Source: Bacteroidia bacterium
GTDB lineage: Bacteria; Bacteroidota; Bacteroidia; Flavobacteriales; Flavobacteriaceae
NCBI GenBank assembly: GCA_030428865.1
Contig: JAUIEK010000005.1
Location: 62,001-126,000 of the forward strand
Direction of reading: 5' to 3'
Length of the DNA stretch: 64,000 bases
Shown one piece after another: positions 35,500 to 45,011 of the stretch; position 1 is the first letter of the stretch; each line of letters begins with the position of its first letter. Under the pieces are notes generated by a model. That model saw nothing but the letters and a program-made list of their open reading frames with translations, did no database searches and had not been told where the DNA came from. Position numbers and translations under genes: made by a program.

Positions 35500-38478
35500 A
35501 TGCAAAACAAGGGACTTATTCGATTATTTGCTATCCTATTTGCTGCAGTTAGCATATACCAATTATCCTATACCTTTTTTGCCAATAAGGTAGAGAAAGA
35601 TGCTGAGGCTTATGCTAAATCTATAGCTGATGAAAATGATGGAAGAGCAATTGCGAAATATGAAAGAAAGTATTTAGATAGTATTGCCAATTTAGATCAA
35701 AATTTCTTAGGTGTTTTTACAACTACGTACAATAGCATCAAAAAGAATGAAATGAATCTTGGTTTAGATTTAAAAGGTGGTATTAATGCTATTCTACAAA
35801 TATCTGTAAAAGAGGTTTTAATTGGTTTATCTAATAATTCAAAAAGTGTTGTTTTTAATCAGGCGCTTGCTGCTGCAGATGAAAAACTAAAAAATAGTAA
35901 TGAAAATTACTTACAATTATTCTTTGATGAGTTTGAAAGAATTAGCAACGGAACAATTCAATTAAGTGATCCTGCTATATTTGGTAACAAATTACTTCGT
36001 GATAAAATCGACTTTAACAAAACGAATGAAGAAGTAAAAAGTGTTCTGCAAGAAGAAATAAATAGCTCAATTAATACTGCTTTTGAGGTATTACGTAGCA
36101 GGATTGATAAATTTGGTGTTACTTCTCCAAATATTCAAAGAATTGGAACTTCAGGAAGAATTCAAATCGAATTACCTGGAGCTAAAGATATTGAACGTGT
36201 TCAAAAACTAATTACTAGCAAAGCAGAACTTCAATTTTGGGAGGTATTTGCCAATAATGAAGTACAAAATTTCTTATTTGAAGCAAATGCAAAAGTTACA
36301 GAGATATTAAAAGTAGAAACTACTGTAGAGAAAGACACCACAAAAACAAAATCAATTGATGATTTATTAGGTGAGGATACAGACTCTACAGCTGTTAATC
36401 AAAAAAGTTTATTTACTTATTTACTGCCCAACGTAGCTCAAAATCAGAACCAAGTTAGCTCTCTAATTGCACAAGCAAGAGTTCAAGATACAGCACAAGT
36501 GAATCGTTTACTAGCAATGAGAGAAGTACGAAATTTACTTCCTCAAAATTTACGCTATGTAAAGTTTTTATGGGATTATAAATCTAAGACAAGTACCGAC
36601 GGTAAAAATGAAGTAATTGGATTATACGCTATAAAATCGAACAGAACAGACACAGCGCCAATTGAAGGAGATGTGATTGTTGATGCAGCTCAGGTATTTG
36701 ACCAATTAAATAATCCTGAGGTTAGCATGACGATGAACAGTACAGGCACTAAGCTTTGGGCTAAGATGACTACAGATAATGTTGGAAAGTTCGTTGCTGT
36801 TGTTTTAGATGATTATGTATATACAGCTCCATCTGTTAACACACCAATTACAGGTGGTAGAACGTCTATTTCAGGCGGAAGTATGACAATTAATGAAGCT
36901 AAAGATATTTCAACTGTACTTAAGGCAGGAAAGCTACCTGCTGCTGCAAGAATTATTCAAGCAGAAGTTGTTGGACCTTCTCTAGGTCAAGAAGCAATTG
37001 ATGCCAGCTTCCTATCTTTTGGGTTAGCAATATTACTTGTTTTACTATGGATGATGCTATACTATGGTAAAGCAGGTGCTTATGCAGATGTTGCGCTAGT
37101 TATAAATATTCTACTAATTTTTGGGGTATTAGCCTCTTTCAATGCTGTATTGACGTTACCTGGTATTGCAGGTATTATCTTAACAATCGGTATGTCGGTT
37201 GACGCTAACGTGATTATTTTTGAGCGTATCAAAGAAGGGTTATCTAAAAAGAAAGGATTAAAACAAGCTATTGATGAAGGATTTAGCTTTAAAGGAGCTT
37301 TATCTGCTATTATAGATGCAAATATTACAACGTTTTTAACAGGTGTTATTTTGTTTGTATTTGGTACGGGTCCTATCCAAGGTTTTGCTTTAACGCTAAT
37401 GATTGGTATTGGAACTTCTTTATTCACAGCTATTTTCATTACTCGATTAATGATTGACACTGCTATTAACAAAGGAGGAAACCTAACTTTTAATACTGGA
37501 ATTTCCAAAAATTGGTTTAAGAATATCAATGTTCAATTTTTACGTAAGCGTAAAATTGCTTATATCATATCAGGTGCAATTATTTTAGGGGGAATTGCCT
37601 CTATTGCAACAGTTGGACTAAAACAAGGAGTTGATTTTAAAGGAGGTCGATCTTACATTGTGCGTTTTGATAAAACTATGAATGCTACTGAAGTAGCAGG
37701 TGTTTTAAAAGATGCTTTTGGTACAGCTCCAGAGGTAAAAACATACGGTTCTAGTTCACAATTAAAAATTACCACAGCTTATAAAATTGATGAAGAAGGA
37801 AAAGATGTAGATGACGAAGTACAAAACACACTATACACTGGACTAAAGTCTTACTTAACAGAAGGAACAACTTACGAAGATTTTAAGCCTGGTTTTGAAA
37901 AAACAGGAAATAGAATCATGAGTTATATTAAAGTTGAACCAACAATTGCAGATGACATTAAACAATCGGCTTATTGGGCTGTGTTTGGTTCATTATTAGT
38001 TGTTTTCTTATATATTCTGTTACGATTTAGAAAAGTATCATTCAGTTTAGGTGCTGTAATTGCTGTTTTCCACGATGTATTAATCGTGTTAGGTATATTC
38101 TCTATCCTATATAAGTTTATGCCTTTTGATATGGAAATTGGGCAATCTTTTATTGCGGCAATTTTAACTGTAGTAGGTTATTCGTTAAACGATACTGTGG
38201 TTATTTTTGACAGAATTAGAGAGTTTACAGGAGCACATGCCAAATGGTCTTACAGTGAAGTTGTAGATAAAGCCTTGAGCAGCACACTTGGAAGAACAAT
38301 TAATACATCATTAACAACACTTCTTGTTATGTTGGCTATTTTCTTATTTGGAGGTGACTCTATAAAAGGATTTATGTTCGCATTAATTATAGGTGTTTTA
38401 GTAGGAACATATTCTTCTCTATTTGTTGCGACTCCAATTATGTATGACACAACTAAAAAAGAAAAAAAGAAAAAATAA
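35500..38478 (+). CDS. secDF: Fused protein translocase subunit SecDF
   Basis: A 992-residue fusion of SecD and SecF. The SecD half has one N-terminal helix, LGLDLKGGINAILQ, the large periplasmic domain with SRIDKFGVTSPNIQR, the loop ARIIQAEVVGPSLGQEAI and five helices with TIGMSVDANVIIFERIKE. The SecF half restarts near QGVDFKGGRSYIVRF and ends with VGYSLNDTVVIFDRIREF. These are RND-type proton-driven subunits that help the Sec translocon complete export. Fusion is the normal state in Bacteroidota. A hairpin follows the stop codon. Confidence 0.97.
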   Translation: MQNKGLIRLFAILFAAVSIYQLSYTFFANKVEKDAEAYAKSIADENDGRAIAKYERKYLDSIANLDQNFLGVFTTTYNSIKKNEMNLGLDLKGGINAILQISVKEVLIGLSNNSKSVVFNQALAAADEKLKNSNENYLQLFFDEFERISNGTIQLSDPAIFGNKLLRDKIDFNKTNEEVKSVLQEEINSSINTAFEVLRSRIDKFGVTSPNIQRIGTSGRIQIELPGAKDIERVQKLITSKAELQFWEVFANNEVQNFLFEANAKVTEILKVETTVEKDTTKTKSIDDLLGEDTDSTAVNQKSLFTYLLPNVAQNQNQVSSLIAQARVQDTAQVNRLLAMREVRNLLPQNLRYVKFLWDYKSKTSTDGKNEVIGLYAIKSNRTDTAPIEGDVIVDAAQVFDQLNNPEVSMTMNSTGTKLWAKMTTDNVGKFVAVVLDDYVYTAPSVNTPITGGRTSISGGSMTINEAKDISTVLKAGKLPAAARIIQAEVVGPSLGQEAIDASFLSFGLAILLVLLWMMLYYGKAGAYADVALVINILLIFGVLASFNAVLTLPGIAGIILTIGMSVDANVIIFERIKEGLSKKKGLKQAIDEGFSFKGALSAIIDANITTFLTGVILFVFGTGPIQGFALTLMIGIGTSLFTAIFITRLMIDTAINKGGNLTFNTGISKNWFKNINVQFLRKRKIAYIISGAIILGGIASIATVGLKQGVDFKGGRSYIVRFDKTMNATEVAGVLKDAFGTAPEVKTYGSSSQLKITTAYKIDEEGKDVDDEVQNTLYTGLKSYLTEGTTYEDFKPGFEKTGNRIMSYIKVEPTIADDIKQSAYWAVFGSLLVVFLYILLRFRKVSFSLGAVIAVFHDVLIVLGIFSILYKFMPFDMEIGQSFIAAILTVVGYSLNDTVVIFDRIREFTGAHAKWSYSEVVDKALSSTLGRTINTSLTTLLVMLAIFLFGGDSIKGFMFALIIGVLVGTYSSLFVATPIMYDTTKKEKKKK

Positions 38479-38497
38479 TTTTTATTAAAAAAATACT

Positions 38498-38540
38498 AAA
38501 AACCGTTTTGATGTTAAATTATTAATTTCAGAACGGTTTT
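38498..38540 (+). terminator. Hairpin after secDF
   Basis: A 13-bp stem AAAACCGTTTTGA/TCAGAACGGTTTT (one G-U pair) with a 16-base AT loop. The T tail is weak (TTTTGTGTTT). It ends 13 bases before the hpt-adk ATG, leaving no room for a full promoter, so it may allow read-through. Confidence 0.65.
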
Positions 38541-38553
38541 GTGTTTAATTTCT

Positions 38554-39672
38554 ATGAGTCTGATTCAGTTACACGATCTATATTTTAAACCTTACATCTC
38601 TTCAAATGAGATTGATCGCATTATTGAATCTCTTGTAGAAGAAGTTTATAATGATCTACCTAAAAATGAAGTTCCTTTATTTGTAGGGATTCTGAATGGA
38701 TCTTTTCTATTCGCTGCTGATTTTATTAGGAAATTTAACAGAAACTGTGAAGTATCATTTGTTAAATTAGCATCCTATCAAGGAACAGAATCTACTCAAA
38801 TAGTTGATCAATTAATTGGTATTAATGAAGATTTAACGGATAGAACGGTTATTATTTTAGAAGATATCATTGACACAGGAAATACCTTACAAAAGATTTA
38901 TGAAATTTTCAAAAATAAACACGTAAAAGAACTAAAAATAGCGACACTCTTTTTTAAACCCGAAGTATATAAAAAAGAGTTACCTATTAACTATATTGGT
39001 AAAAGTATTGAAGATAAATTTATTGTAGGATACGGTCTGGATTATAACGGACATGGAAGGAATTTACCTTCTGTTTATCAACTAACAAGTAAACCCAACA
39101 TGAAAAATATTGTATTATTTGGCCCTCCTGGCGCAGGAAAAGGAACACAAGCAGAAATTTTAAAAGATAAATACAACTTAATTCATATTTCTACAGGTGT
39201 TGTTTTTAGAGAACATATTAAAAATGAAACTGAACTTGGTGTATTAGCAAAATCATATATTGATGCTGGCGATTTAGTTCCTGACGAAGTAACAATTAAC
39301 ATGCTTAAAGAAGAGGTAAACAAAAACTCAAATGCAAACGGATTTATTTTTGATGGTTTTCCTAGAACGCAATCACAAGCAGTAGCGCTAGAAGATTTTT
39401 TAGCTGAAAAAGGAGAGCAAGTAAATGGCATGGTAGCTCTAGAAGTTCCAGAAAACTTACTGGTAGAGCGATTGTTAGAAAGGGGCAAAACTAGTGGCCG
39501 ATCGGATGATACAGACGAAAGTAAAATCAGAAATCGATTTAATGAATACAACACCAAAACAGCTGTCTTAAAAGATTTTTATGAAGAAAAGAACAAATAC
39601 TATGGTGTGAATGGTGTGGGCAGTATAGAAGAAATAACAGCTCGTATTTCAAAAATTTTCGATACTTTATAG
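38554..39672 (+). CDS. adk: Fused hypoxanthine phosphoribosyltransferase-adenylate kinase
   Basis: A 372-residue two-domain enzyme. Residues 1-180 are a purine phosphoribosyltransferase ([18 protein letters not shown] motif [14 protein letters not shown]). Residues 183-372 are adenylate kinase: P-loop [40 protein letters not shown] and a short LID region [12 protein letters not shown]. An internal ATG at 39100 opens the kinase part, so a separate kinase product is possible. The fusion couples purine salvage to AMP phosphorylation and is seen in Flavobacteriaceae. ATG 38554 ([11 protein letters not shown]) is preferred to TTG 38539. The obgE gene follows 16 bases later. Confidence 0.95.
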   Translation: MSLIQLHDLYFKPYISSNEIDRIIESLVEEVYNDLPKNEVPLFVGILNGSFLFAADFIRKFNRNCEVSFVKLASYQGTESTQIVDQLIGINEDLTDRTVIILEDIIDTGNTLQKIYEIFKNKHVKELKIATLFFKPEVYKKELPINYIGKSIEDKFIVGYGLDYNGHGRNLPSVYQLTSKPNMKNIVLFGPPGAGKGTQAEILKDKYNLIHISTGVVFREHIKNETELGVLAKSYIDAGDLVPDEVTINMLKEEVNKNSNANGFIFDGFPRTQSQAVALEDFLAEKGEQVNGMVALEVPENLLVERLLERGKTSGRSDDTDESKIRNRFNEYNTKTAVLKDFYEEKNKYYGVNGVGSIEEITARISKIFDTL

Positions 39673-39688
39673 GTATAATAAAAACTCC

Positions 39689-40678
39689 ATGACTGAAGGC
39701 AATTTTGTAGACTATATAAAAATTCATGCTACTTCTGGAAAAGGAGGCAAAGGATCTGCGCATTTGCACCGTGAAAAATTTATTGCCAAAGGAGGTCCTG
39801 ATGGTGGTGATGGAGGACGTGGCGGTCATGTAATTGTTAAAGGAAATAAAAATATGTGGACGCTTTACCACATGAAGTTTAAAAAACATTTTAAAGCTGA
39901 GCATGGTGGTGATGGAGGAAAAAGTAGAAGCACTGGTAAAGATGGTGAAGATGTTTATATTGATGTTCCTTTAGGCACAATTGTAAGGGATGCTGAAACC
40001 AACGAAATCATATTTGAAATAACAGAAGATTCTCAAGAAAAAATCTTGGTAGAAGGCGGAATGGGCGGTCGTGGCAACTGGCATTTTAAATCACCTACAA
40101 ATCAAACACCTCGATATGCACAACCTGGAATAGAAGGAAAAGAAGGTTGGTTCTTAATGGAATTGAAAATATTAGCAGATGTGGGCCTCGTTGGATTTCC
40201 AAATGCAGGAAAATCTACACTTTTATCCGTTATTACCGCTGCAAAGCCTAAAATTGCAGATTACGAGTTCACAACATTAAAGCCAAATTTAGGGATTGTA
40301 GAGTACAGAAACTTTCAAAGTTTTGTAATGGCAGATATTCCTGGGATAATAGAAGGAGCTGCTGAAGGAAAAGGGTTAGGACACCGTTTTTTACGGCATA
40401 TTGAGCGTAATTCTACATTATTATTTCTCATTCCGGCTGATTCAGATGACATTAAAAAAGAATATCAAATTCTTCTTAACGAACTAAAAAAGCACAATCC
40501 TGAACTGCTAGATAAAAAACGCTTATTAGGTATTTCTAAATCAGATATGTTAGATGATGAACTGAAAGAAGAGATTGAAAAAGAACTTCCAAAAGAAATT
40601 CCTTATCTTTTTATATCTTCCGTAGCTCAAAAAGGATTGACAGATTTGAAGGATAAGCTTTGGGAAATGCTTAATTAG
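39689..40678 (+). CDS. obgE: GTPase Obg/CgtA
   Basis: A 329-residue ribosome-associated GTPase. The N-terminal glycine-rich Obg fold ([32 protein letters not shown]) spans about residues 1-157; the G domain has G1 [12 protein letters not shown]2 around [10 protein letters not shown]3 [10 protein letters not shown]4 here GISKSDML (Ser-Lys-Ser-Asp instead of Asn-Lys-x-Asp, common in Bacteroidota), and G5 ISSVAQ. It acts in 50S subunit assembly and stress control. Ends convergent with the next gene with a 4-base overlap. Confidence 0.95.
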   Translation: MTEGNFVDYIKIHATSGKGGKGSAHLHREKFIAKGGPDGGDGGRGGHVIVKGNKNMWTLYHMKFKKHFKAEHGGDGGKSRSTGKDGEDVYIDVPLGTIVRDAETNEIIFEITEDSQEKILVEGGMGGRGNWHFKSPTNQTPRYAQPGIEGKEGWFLMELKILADVGLVGFPNAGKSTLLSVITAAKPKIADYEFTTLKPNLGIVEYRNFQSFVMADIPGIIEGAAEGKGLGHRFLRHIERNSTLLFLIPADSDDIKKEYQILLNELKKHNPELLDKKRLLGISKSDMLDDELKEEIEKELPKEIPYLFISSVAQKGLTDLKDKLWEMLN

Positions 40679-41154
40679 TACTTCAACTTAATTCGAACAG
40701 GGATTTTGTAAATTGTTGCAACAGGAATTCCTCTTTTTATAGCTGGTTGTATTTTTGGCATACTATCAATTGCTTCTTTTATAACTTTTTCAATTTTTGG
40801 CAATTCTTCTAGTAATAGTTTATTCAGCCCGTCTATTTTTTGAAATTGTATATTTCCTTTGTTAGATATTAAAATTTCTACAATAATTGTTTTATCAATA
40901 TTGAAACTTACTTGTAATTCATTAGAACTCTGAATCAATAATTTGGTCAATTTCTCAGAAAAAGTTGTTTGAAAACACGTTAGCTGAACTGATCTTTCTA
41001 TCGTTTCTTGGCATGCTGCAAACAAAGGTGGTGTGTCAACCGATGTATAATCAACAATCGTATCTAATTCTTGTAACTGCTCTTTCTTTTGATAAGGCCA
41101 GTAGTCACAAGAAACAAATGTTACAACAAAAAGTAATACAATAGAAAAACGCAT
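40675..41154 (-). CDS. Lipoprotein with TonB C-terminal-like domain
   Basis: A 159-residue protein from ATG 41154; a TTG at 41163 is also in frame. The signal [10 protein letters not shown] has a lipobox (Cys18). The rest aligns by eye to the TonB C-terminal domains of the two genes upstream in this operon: 'PPLFAACQE...TCF', then strands and a final [26 protein letters not shown] corresponding to 'LPKIKPG..GKPVGVKYSFRLAL'. Unlike true TonB it lacks a membrane anchor and Pro-rich spacer; being a lipoprotein, it is probably outer-membrane bound. A perfect palindrome covers its start codon. Last gene of a six-gene operon. Confidence 0.65.
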   Translation of the reverse strand: MRFSIVLLFVVTFVSCDYWPYQKKEQLQELDTIVDYTSVDTPPLFAACQETIERSVQLTCFQTTFSEKLTKLLIQSSNELQVSFNIDKTIIVEILISNKGNIQFQKIDGLNKLLLEELPKIEKVIKEAIDSMPKIQPAIKRGIPVATIYKIPVRIKLKY

Positions 41155-41172
41155 TGTAAACAATTTACAATG
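41152..41172. repeat. Palindrome over the start codon of the TonB-like lipoprotein gene
   Basis: CATTGTAAA and TTTACAATG with a 3-base centre: perfect 9-bp arms. The ATG of the gene is the end of one arm, so as RNA the start codon would be in a hairpin. Confidence 0.8.
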
Positions 41173-41198
41173 TGTTAATTTACTAAAATTTGACTGAG

Positions 41199-42491
41199 TT
41201 AGTCCTCTAATTTTTCTCCTCTAATAAAATAATCTTTCTTTATCTCTTTAATTCTACGCTCTGCGTATAAGGTAAAACTTGAATCATTTTTACCAAAACG
41301 CCTTAAATACTTATCGTAATACCTATATGCTTTCTTTTTATTGGTGTAATAATCGTCTGAAGTTTTAGCTAATTGGTATAATGCTTTATAATTATTTCTA
41401 TTTTCTCGATTTGCTTTTTCAAACATTTTAATTGCTTCCTCTGTTTTGTTCAATTTTAAATCAGCCATTCCCATACCATAATACTCTTCATCCAACGTTT
41501 TTTTTGCCAACATAGTAGCAATAGAATACTGAAAATAAGCTTTCTGATAAGCTCCTAATTTCATATAAACATGACCTAGAAGCGTAAATGTTTTATAATT
41601 ACTTGGATCTAATCTTGTAGATAGTTCAAAATATTTTTTTGCTTTTTTATATTCTTCAAGGTTAAAATATGTTCTCCCGAACAAATCAGCTAAGAATAAT
41701 TGATCTGGCATAATGCTATCCAACTTCTGTAAAATAGAAATTGTTTTACGATATTCTTTGTATTTGAATAGTTGAGCAGCCTTTAATTTATTAAGCGAAA
41801 TGTGATTGGGATCTAGCTTAAGCCCTTTATTTAAAAAAAGAAACGTTGAATCTTTCCTATCTACTAGCTTTGCAAAGCTATTTGCTAGTTGAAATAATGA
41901 TTTTATGTGGGTAGAATCAATCTTGTAAGCTTCTAAAAAACTATTAATCATACTATTTCTACTCTTTTTCATAGCATAAGCAACACCTTTTTGATATAAA
42001 TAATCAGGATTATTTGTATCTACAGTATGCAACTCATTAAAAACTTTAATTGCTTTATTAGCTTTTCTTTTAAGCAGATATAACTTTCCTAACTGATATT
42101 TAATTAATAGGTTTTGAGGATCATCTTTTAAGATATCTTCAAATACTAATATAGCTTCATTGTATCTTTTTAGCCTTTGATAAGCTTTTCCTATTTGAAC
42201 TTTTGTTCTGTAATCATCCTGAATACTTAGCGCTTTTTTGTAATACTCTACAGCTTCTTTTGTTTTATCTAATTGGTAATACAGTGAAGCAATTGTATAA
42301 TTCTTTTTAAAAGAATCTTCCAAATCGTTTAACTTCTCAATAGCTAATTGAACTCTTCCTCTTAAAATAAGACTATCTATCTTATTATAACTTTGAGTTT
42401 CTTGTCCATAACTTTGCTGAATTAAAGTGAAAAATAAAACAATTATTAAAATCTTTAAGTCATTAGTTATCAGCGTTACTCTATTGTTCAT
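41199..42491 (-). CDS. Periplasmic TPR protein
   Basis: A 430-residue protein with an N-terminal hydrophobic signal (ILIIVLFFTLIQQSYG) and about ten TPR units (e.g. VEYYKKALSIQDDYRTKVQIG, ILKDDPQNLLIKYQLGKLYL, YRYYDKYLRRFG). It lies 74 bases after tonB and 44 before the TonB-like lipoprotein. TPR proteins next to TonB can bridge complexes in the periplasm; the partner is unknown. Confidence 0.85.
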   Translation of the reverse strand: MNNRVTLITNDLKILIIVLFFTLIQQSYGQETQSYNKIDSLILRGRVQLAIEKLNDLEDSFKKNYTIASLYYQLDKTKEAVEYYKKALSIQDDYRTKVQIGKAYQRLKRYNEAILVFEDILKDDPQNLLIKYQLGKLYLLKRKANKAIKVFNELHTVDTNNPDYLYQKGVAYAMKKSRNSMINSFLEAYKIDSTHIKSLFQLANSFAKLVDRKDSTFLFLNKGLKLDPNHISLNKLKAAQLFKYKEYRKTISILQKLDSIMPDQLFLADLFGRTYFNLEEYKKAKKYFELSTRLDPSNYKTFTLLGHVYMKLGAYQKAYFQYSIATMLAKKTLDEEYYGMGMADLKLNKTEEAIKMFEKANRENRNNYKALYQLAKTSDDYYTNKKKAYRYYDKYLRRFGKNDSSFTLYAERRIKEIKKDYFIRGEKLED

Positions 42492-42565
42492 ACATAATTA
42501 TTTTCATCAGCAATATAACTTACAGCATCTCTTATTTCACAATTATTACCCCTTTTATATTCTAC

Positions 42566-43285
42566 TTACTCAACCATTAGAGCAAGGCGGAACGAATACT
42601 TAACACCTACTGGTTTGCCTCGCTGTCTACCAGGTTTAATTTTAGGTAATAATTCCATGATTCGCATTGTTTCTTTTTTTAATCTAGGGTGTGGGGCTCG
42701 TATGTAAACATCTGTAATACTTCCTGTTTTACTGACCTTAAAACCTACAATAATAATTTTCTTTCCTTGAGAAAGACCTAACTCATTGGGTAAATCTCCA
42801 TCAAACTTTCTGTTAAAATGTGCTTGTACTTTTTTACTAAAACATTCTTTCAACTCTTCTTTACTCCCTTTACAACCAGGATAAACTGGAACATCTTCTA
42901 TAATTGCAAAAGGAACATCTTCTATTACTTCTTCTTCTATCTCTACCTCTTCTATCTCATCTACTACAACAGCTTCTGTCTCATCTGTTTCTGTACTCTC
43001 AACAATGGTTTCTTCTATCTCTTTCTCATCTTCTACTGCTTCAACCTGCTCTAATGCTGGTGGTGGAGGTGGTGGAGGTGGTTTTTGTATGTCTCGTTCC
43101 GTAATTGGAATGTCTTCCTCTTCTAAAGCGCTCATGTCTGCTACTGCTAGACCTTCAAAGTTTCTATCATAGGTCTTATTCTCTATAGAAACATACGTGA
43201 TAAACAGCGCTAATACAAGACCAAGCATCCAAAAAATTTTAGTGTAACTTTCTAGGTTTGCTTTGGGGTTCTTTTTAATTTCCAT
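42566..43285 (-). CDS. tonB: Energy transducer TonB
   Basis: A 239-residue protein with a TonB layout: short cytosolic start, one membrane helix (FWMLGLVLALFITYVSI), a spacer with eight prolines (KPPPPPPPPALEQ) and a long acidic Glu/Val/Ile tract, then a C-terminal domain starting VPVYPGCKGSKEELKECF and ending KPVGVKYSFRLALMVE. TonB passes proton-motive energy from ExbBD to outer-membrane receptors. The two Cys of 'GC...CF' are conserved with the neighbouring M56 protein. Second TonB-like domain of this operon. It lacks exbBD nearby, so it must share those encoded elsewhere. Confidence 0.9.
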   Translation of the reverse strand: MEIKKNPKANLESYTKIFWMLGLVLALFITYVSIENKTYDRNFEGLAVADMSALEEEDIPITERDIQKPPPPPPPPALEQVEAVEDEKEIEETIVESTETDETEAVVVDEIEEVEIEEEVIEDVPFAIIEDVPVYPGCKGSKEELKECFSKKVQAHFNRKFDGDLPNELGLSQGKKIIIVGFKVSKTGSITDVYIRAPHPRLKKETMRIMELLPKIKPGRQRGKPVGVKYSFRLALMVE

Positions 43286-43303
43286 TCTATTTTAACTTTA
43301 GTT

Positions 43304-44626
43304 TCATTTAACATCGATTTTCATAGGTAATATATATTTTGTAGCTACCCAACATCCATTTTTTACACCTGGTTTCATTTTTGGTAAAAGTTTGAGCACT
43401 CTTATAGCTTCTTCTTCTAGTTTAGGATGAGGTGCTTTAACTCTAATGCCAGAAATACTACCATCGCAATCAATAACAAACATCATAAGTAGTCTTTTCA
43501 TTTCTGGTTTTAAACCTAGTTTTATGGGTATTTCTACATTAAACTTATTAGCAAAATGTTTCTTTATCCCTTTATTAAAACAATCTTTATTTCCTTCTTG
43601 ACACCCCGGGAATTCTGGCAGAACATCTAACTCATGGATAGAATGTAGTACTTCTATTTTTACGGGAGTTGGTTTTTTATTTGGTACTGCATCTATGCTT
43701 TGTTTGCCCATACTAACAATTGACTTTTCTAAAACAGGAATAGCGTTTTTACTATCTAGTAGTTCAGAGCGTTCAACCTTCGTAAATGCACTATAAATGA
43801 TTGTAGCAGCTGCTAAAGGAATAAATAATAAGTATTTTAATTGTTTTATTGGGTTCGATTTTTCTTTTGTAATCATAAATATTCGTTTCTTTATTAATGA
43901 TTGGATTGAAAACTGATTGACAAACGAAATATTTTCTACACCAAATAACTCATTCATTAATTTGTTTATATATTCTGTCTTGCTAGATGCTTGCACTACA
44001 ATATCATCTGCTATGTATTCATGTACAGCAGCAATTCTCTTTTGATATAGATAGACTAGCGGATTAAACCACATTATAACTTTTAAGATTTCAAAAAACA
44101 AAAGATCTAACGAGTGTCTTTGAGAACAATGGATCAGTTCGTGTTTGATAATTTTTCCTCTTTCCTCATTATTTATATTATCCCCTAAAAAAATGTAGTT
44201 ATAAAATGAAAAGGCGTCTCTTGAATTAGAAAGTGATACTAATTTATAACCTTGATATTTTTTTACATTATTTTTTTTGAGAATTTTAATGAGTCTGTAA
44301 ATTTTCAATAAAAAAATACTCAAAAACACTAGGACTCCTAACCAAAACACAAGTGTTCCTACAGGTAAACTTTCTCTAAATGATGTTTGCTCTATAACTC
44401 CTTGAGGAGAAATAATAATTTCTGGCAAAACAACACTTGTTGTTTCTTGAGATACTATTTTCTGTAATGTTGGAATTCTTAGAAGAGGGATTAAAAAGCT
44501 AATAGTGAATGTTCCAAGTAAATACCATCTATTCTTAGTAAAGAAAGTCTCTTTACTTAAGAACAAATCGTATACAATCAGAAACAATCCTTGGAATAAA
44601 AGAACTTGAACTATGTAATTAATCAT
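43304..44626 (-). CDS. M56 (BlaR1-type) membrane metallopeptidase with TonB C-terminal domain
   Basis: A 440-residue protein with four hydrophobic segments and the zinc-protease motif KHELIHCSQRHS (HExxH, about residues 159-164) in the M56 domain, then a fifth helix (LLFIPLAAATIIYSAF) and a periplasmic domain that is not a penicillin-binding domain but a TonB C-terminal-like one: PEFPGCQEGNKDCF ... APHPKLEEEAIRVLKLLPKMKPG. In BlaR1/MecR1 the sensor domain detects beta-lactams and triggers cleavage of the BlaI repressor encoded beside it. Here blaI lies 5 bases upstream, so the pair should work in the same way with a different, unknown signal. Confidence 0.9.
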   Translation of the reverse strand: MINYIVQVLLFQGLFLIVYDLFLSKETFFTKNRWYLLGTFTISFLIPLLRIPTLQKIVSQETTSVVLPEIIISPQGVIEQTSFRESLPVGTLVFWLGVLVFLSIFLLKIYRLIKILKKNNVKKYQGYKLVSLSNSRDAFSFYNYIFLGDNINNEERGKIIKHELIHCSQRHSLDLLFFEILKVIMWFNPLVYLYQKRIAAVHEYIADDIVVQASSKTEYINKLMNELFGVENISFVNQFSIQSLIKKRIFMITKEKSNPIKQLKYLLFIPLAAATIIYSAFTKVERSELLDSKNAIPVLEKSIVSMGKQSIDAVPNKKPTPVKIEVLHSIHELDVLPEFPGCQEGNKDCFNKGIKKHFANKFNVEIPIKLGLKPEMKRLLMMFVIDCDGSISGIRVKAPHPKLEEEAIRVLKLLPKMKPGVKNGCWVATKYILPMKIDVK

Positions 44627-44631
44627 ACTCG

Positions 44632-44994
44632 CTACTTGTTTTTATTAATCTCTTTTAAAATGCTTTCTAATTCATCCATATTCATGCCATTTTTTTTCAC
44701 AAAAAAAGACACCATGCTTTTAAAAGATCCATTAAAGTAACCATCTACCAATTTGTGAATCGTTTGATTGCTATAACTAGATTTTTCTACAATTGGATGA
44801 TAAATAAATCCTCTACCTTTAGGCTTATGACTTACAAATCCTTTAGATTCTAGTATCCGTATAATTGTTGACACCGTATTATATGCTGGTTTTGGCTCTG
44901 GCAATTCATTGATTACTTCTTTTACGGAAGCCTCTTTAAGAATCCACAAAACCTGCATAATTTGCTCTTCTGCTTTTGTTAGTTGTTTTTCCAT
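44632..44994 (-). CDS. BlaI/MecI family repressor
   Basis: A 120-residue winged-helix repressor: TKAEEQIMQVLWILKEASVKEVINELPEP and AYNTVSTIIRILESKGFVSHKPKGRGF are the family's DNA-binding segments, followed by a helical dimer region that carries the cleavage site in BlaI. It is encoded between the thioredoxin gene and the M56 sensor. Two dyads of the same form (AACTA-N6-TAGTT) lie around the operon promoter and are its likely operators. Confidence 0.92.
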   Translation of the reverse strand: MEKQLTKAEEQIMQVLWILKEASVKEVINELPEPKPAYNTVSTIIRILESKGFVSHKPKGRGFIYHPIVEKSSYSNQTIHKLVDGYFNGSFKSMVSFFVKKNGMNMDELESILKEINKNK

Positions 44995-45011
44995 TTAAAA
45001 AAGTTTGATTT

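Noticed and set aside
42904..43104. Leu-rich open frames opposite tonB
   Set aside because: They come from the reverse reading of the acidic and proline-rich tonB spacer, not from genes.
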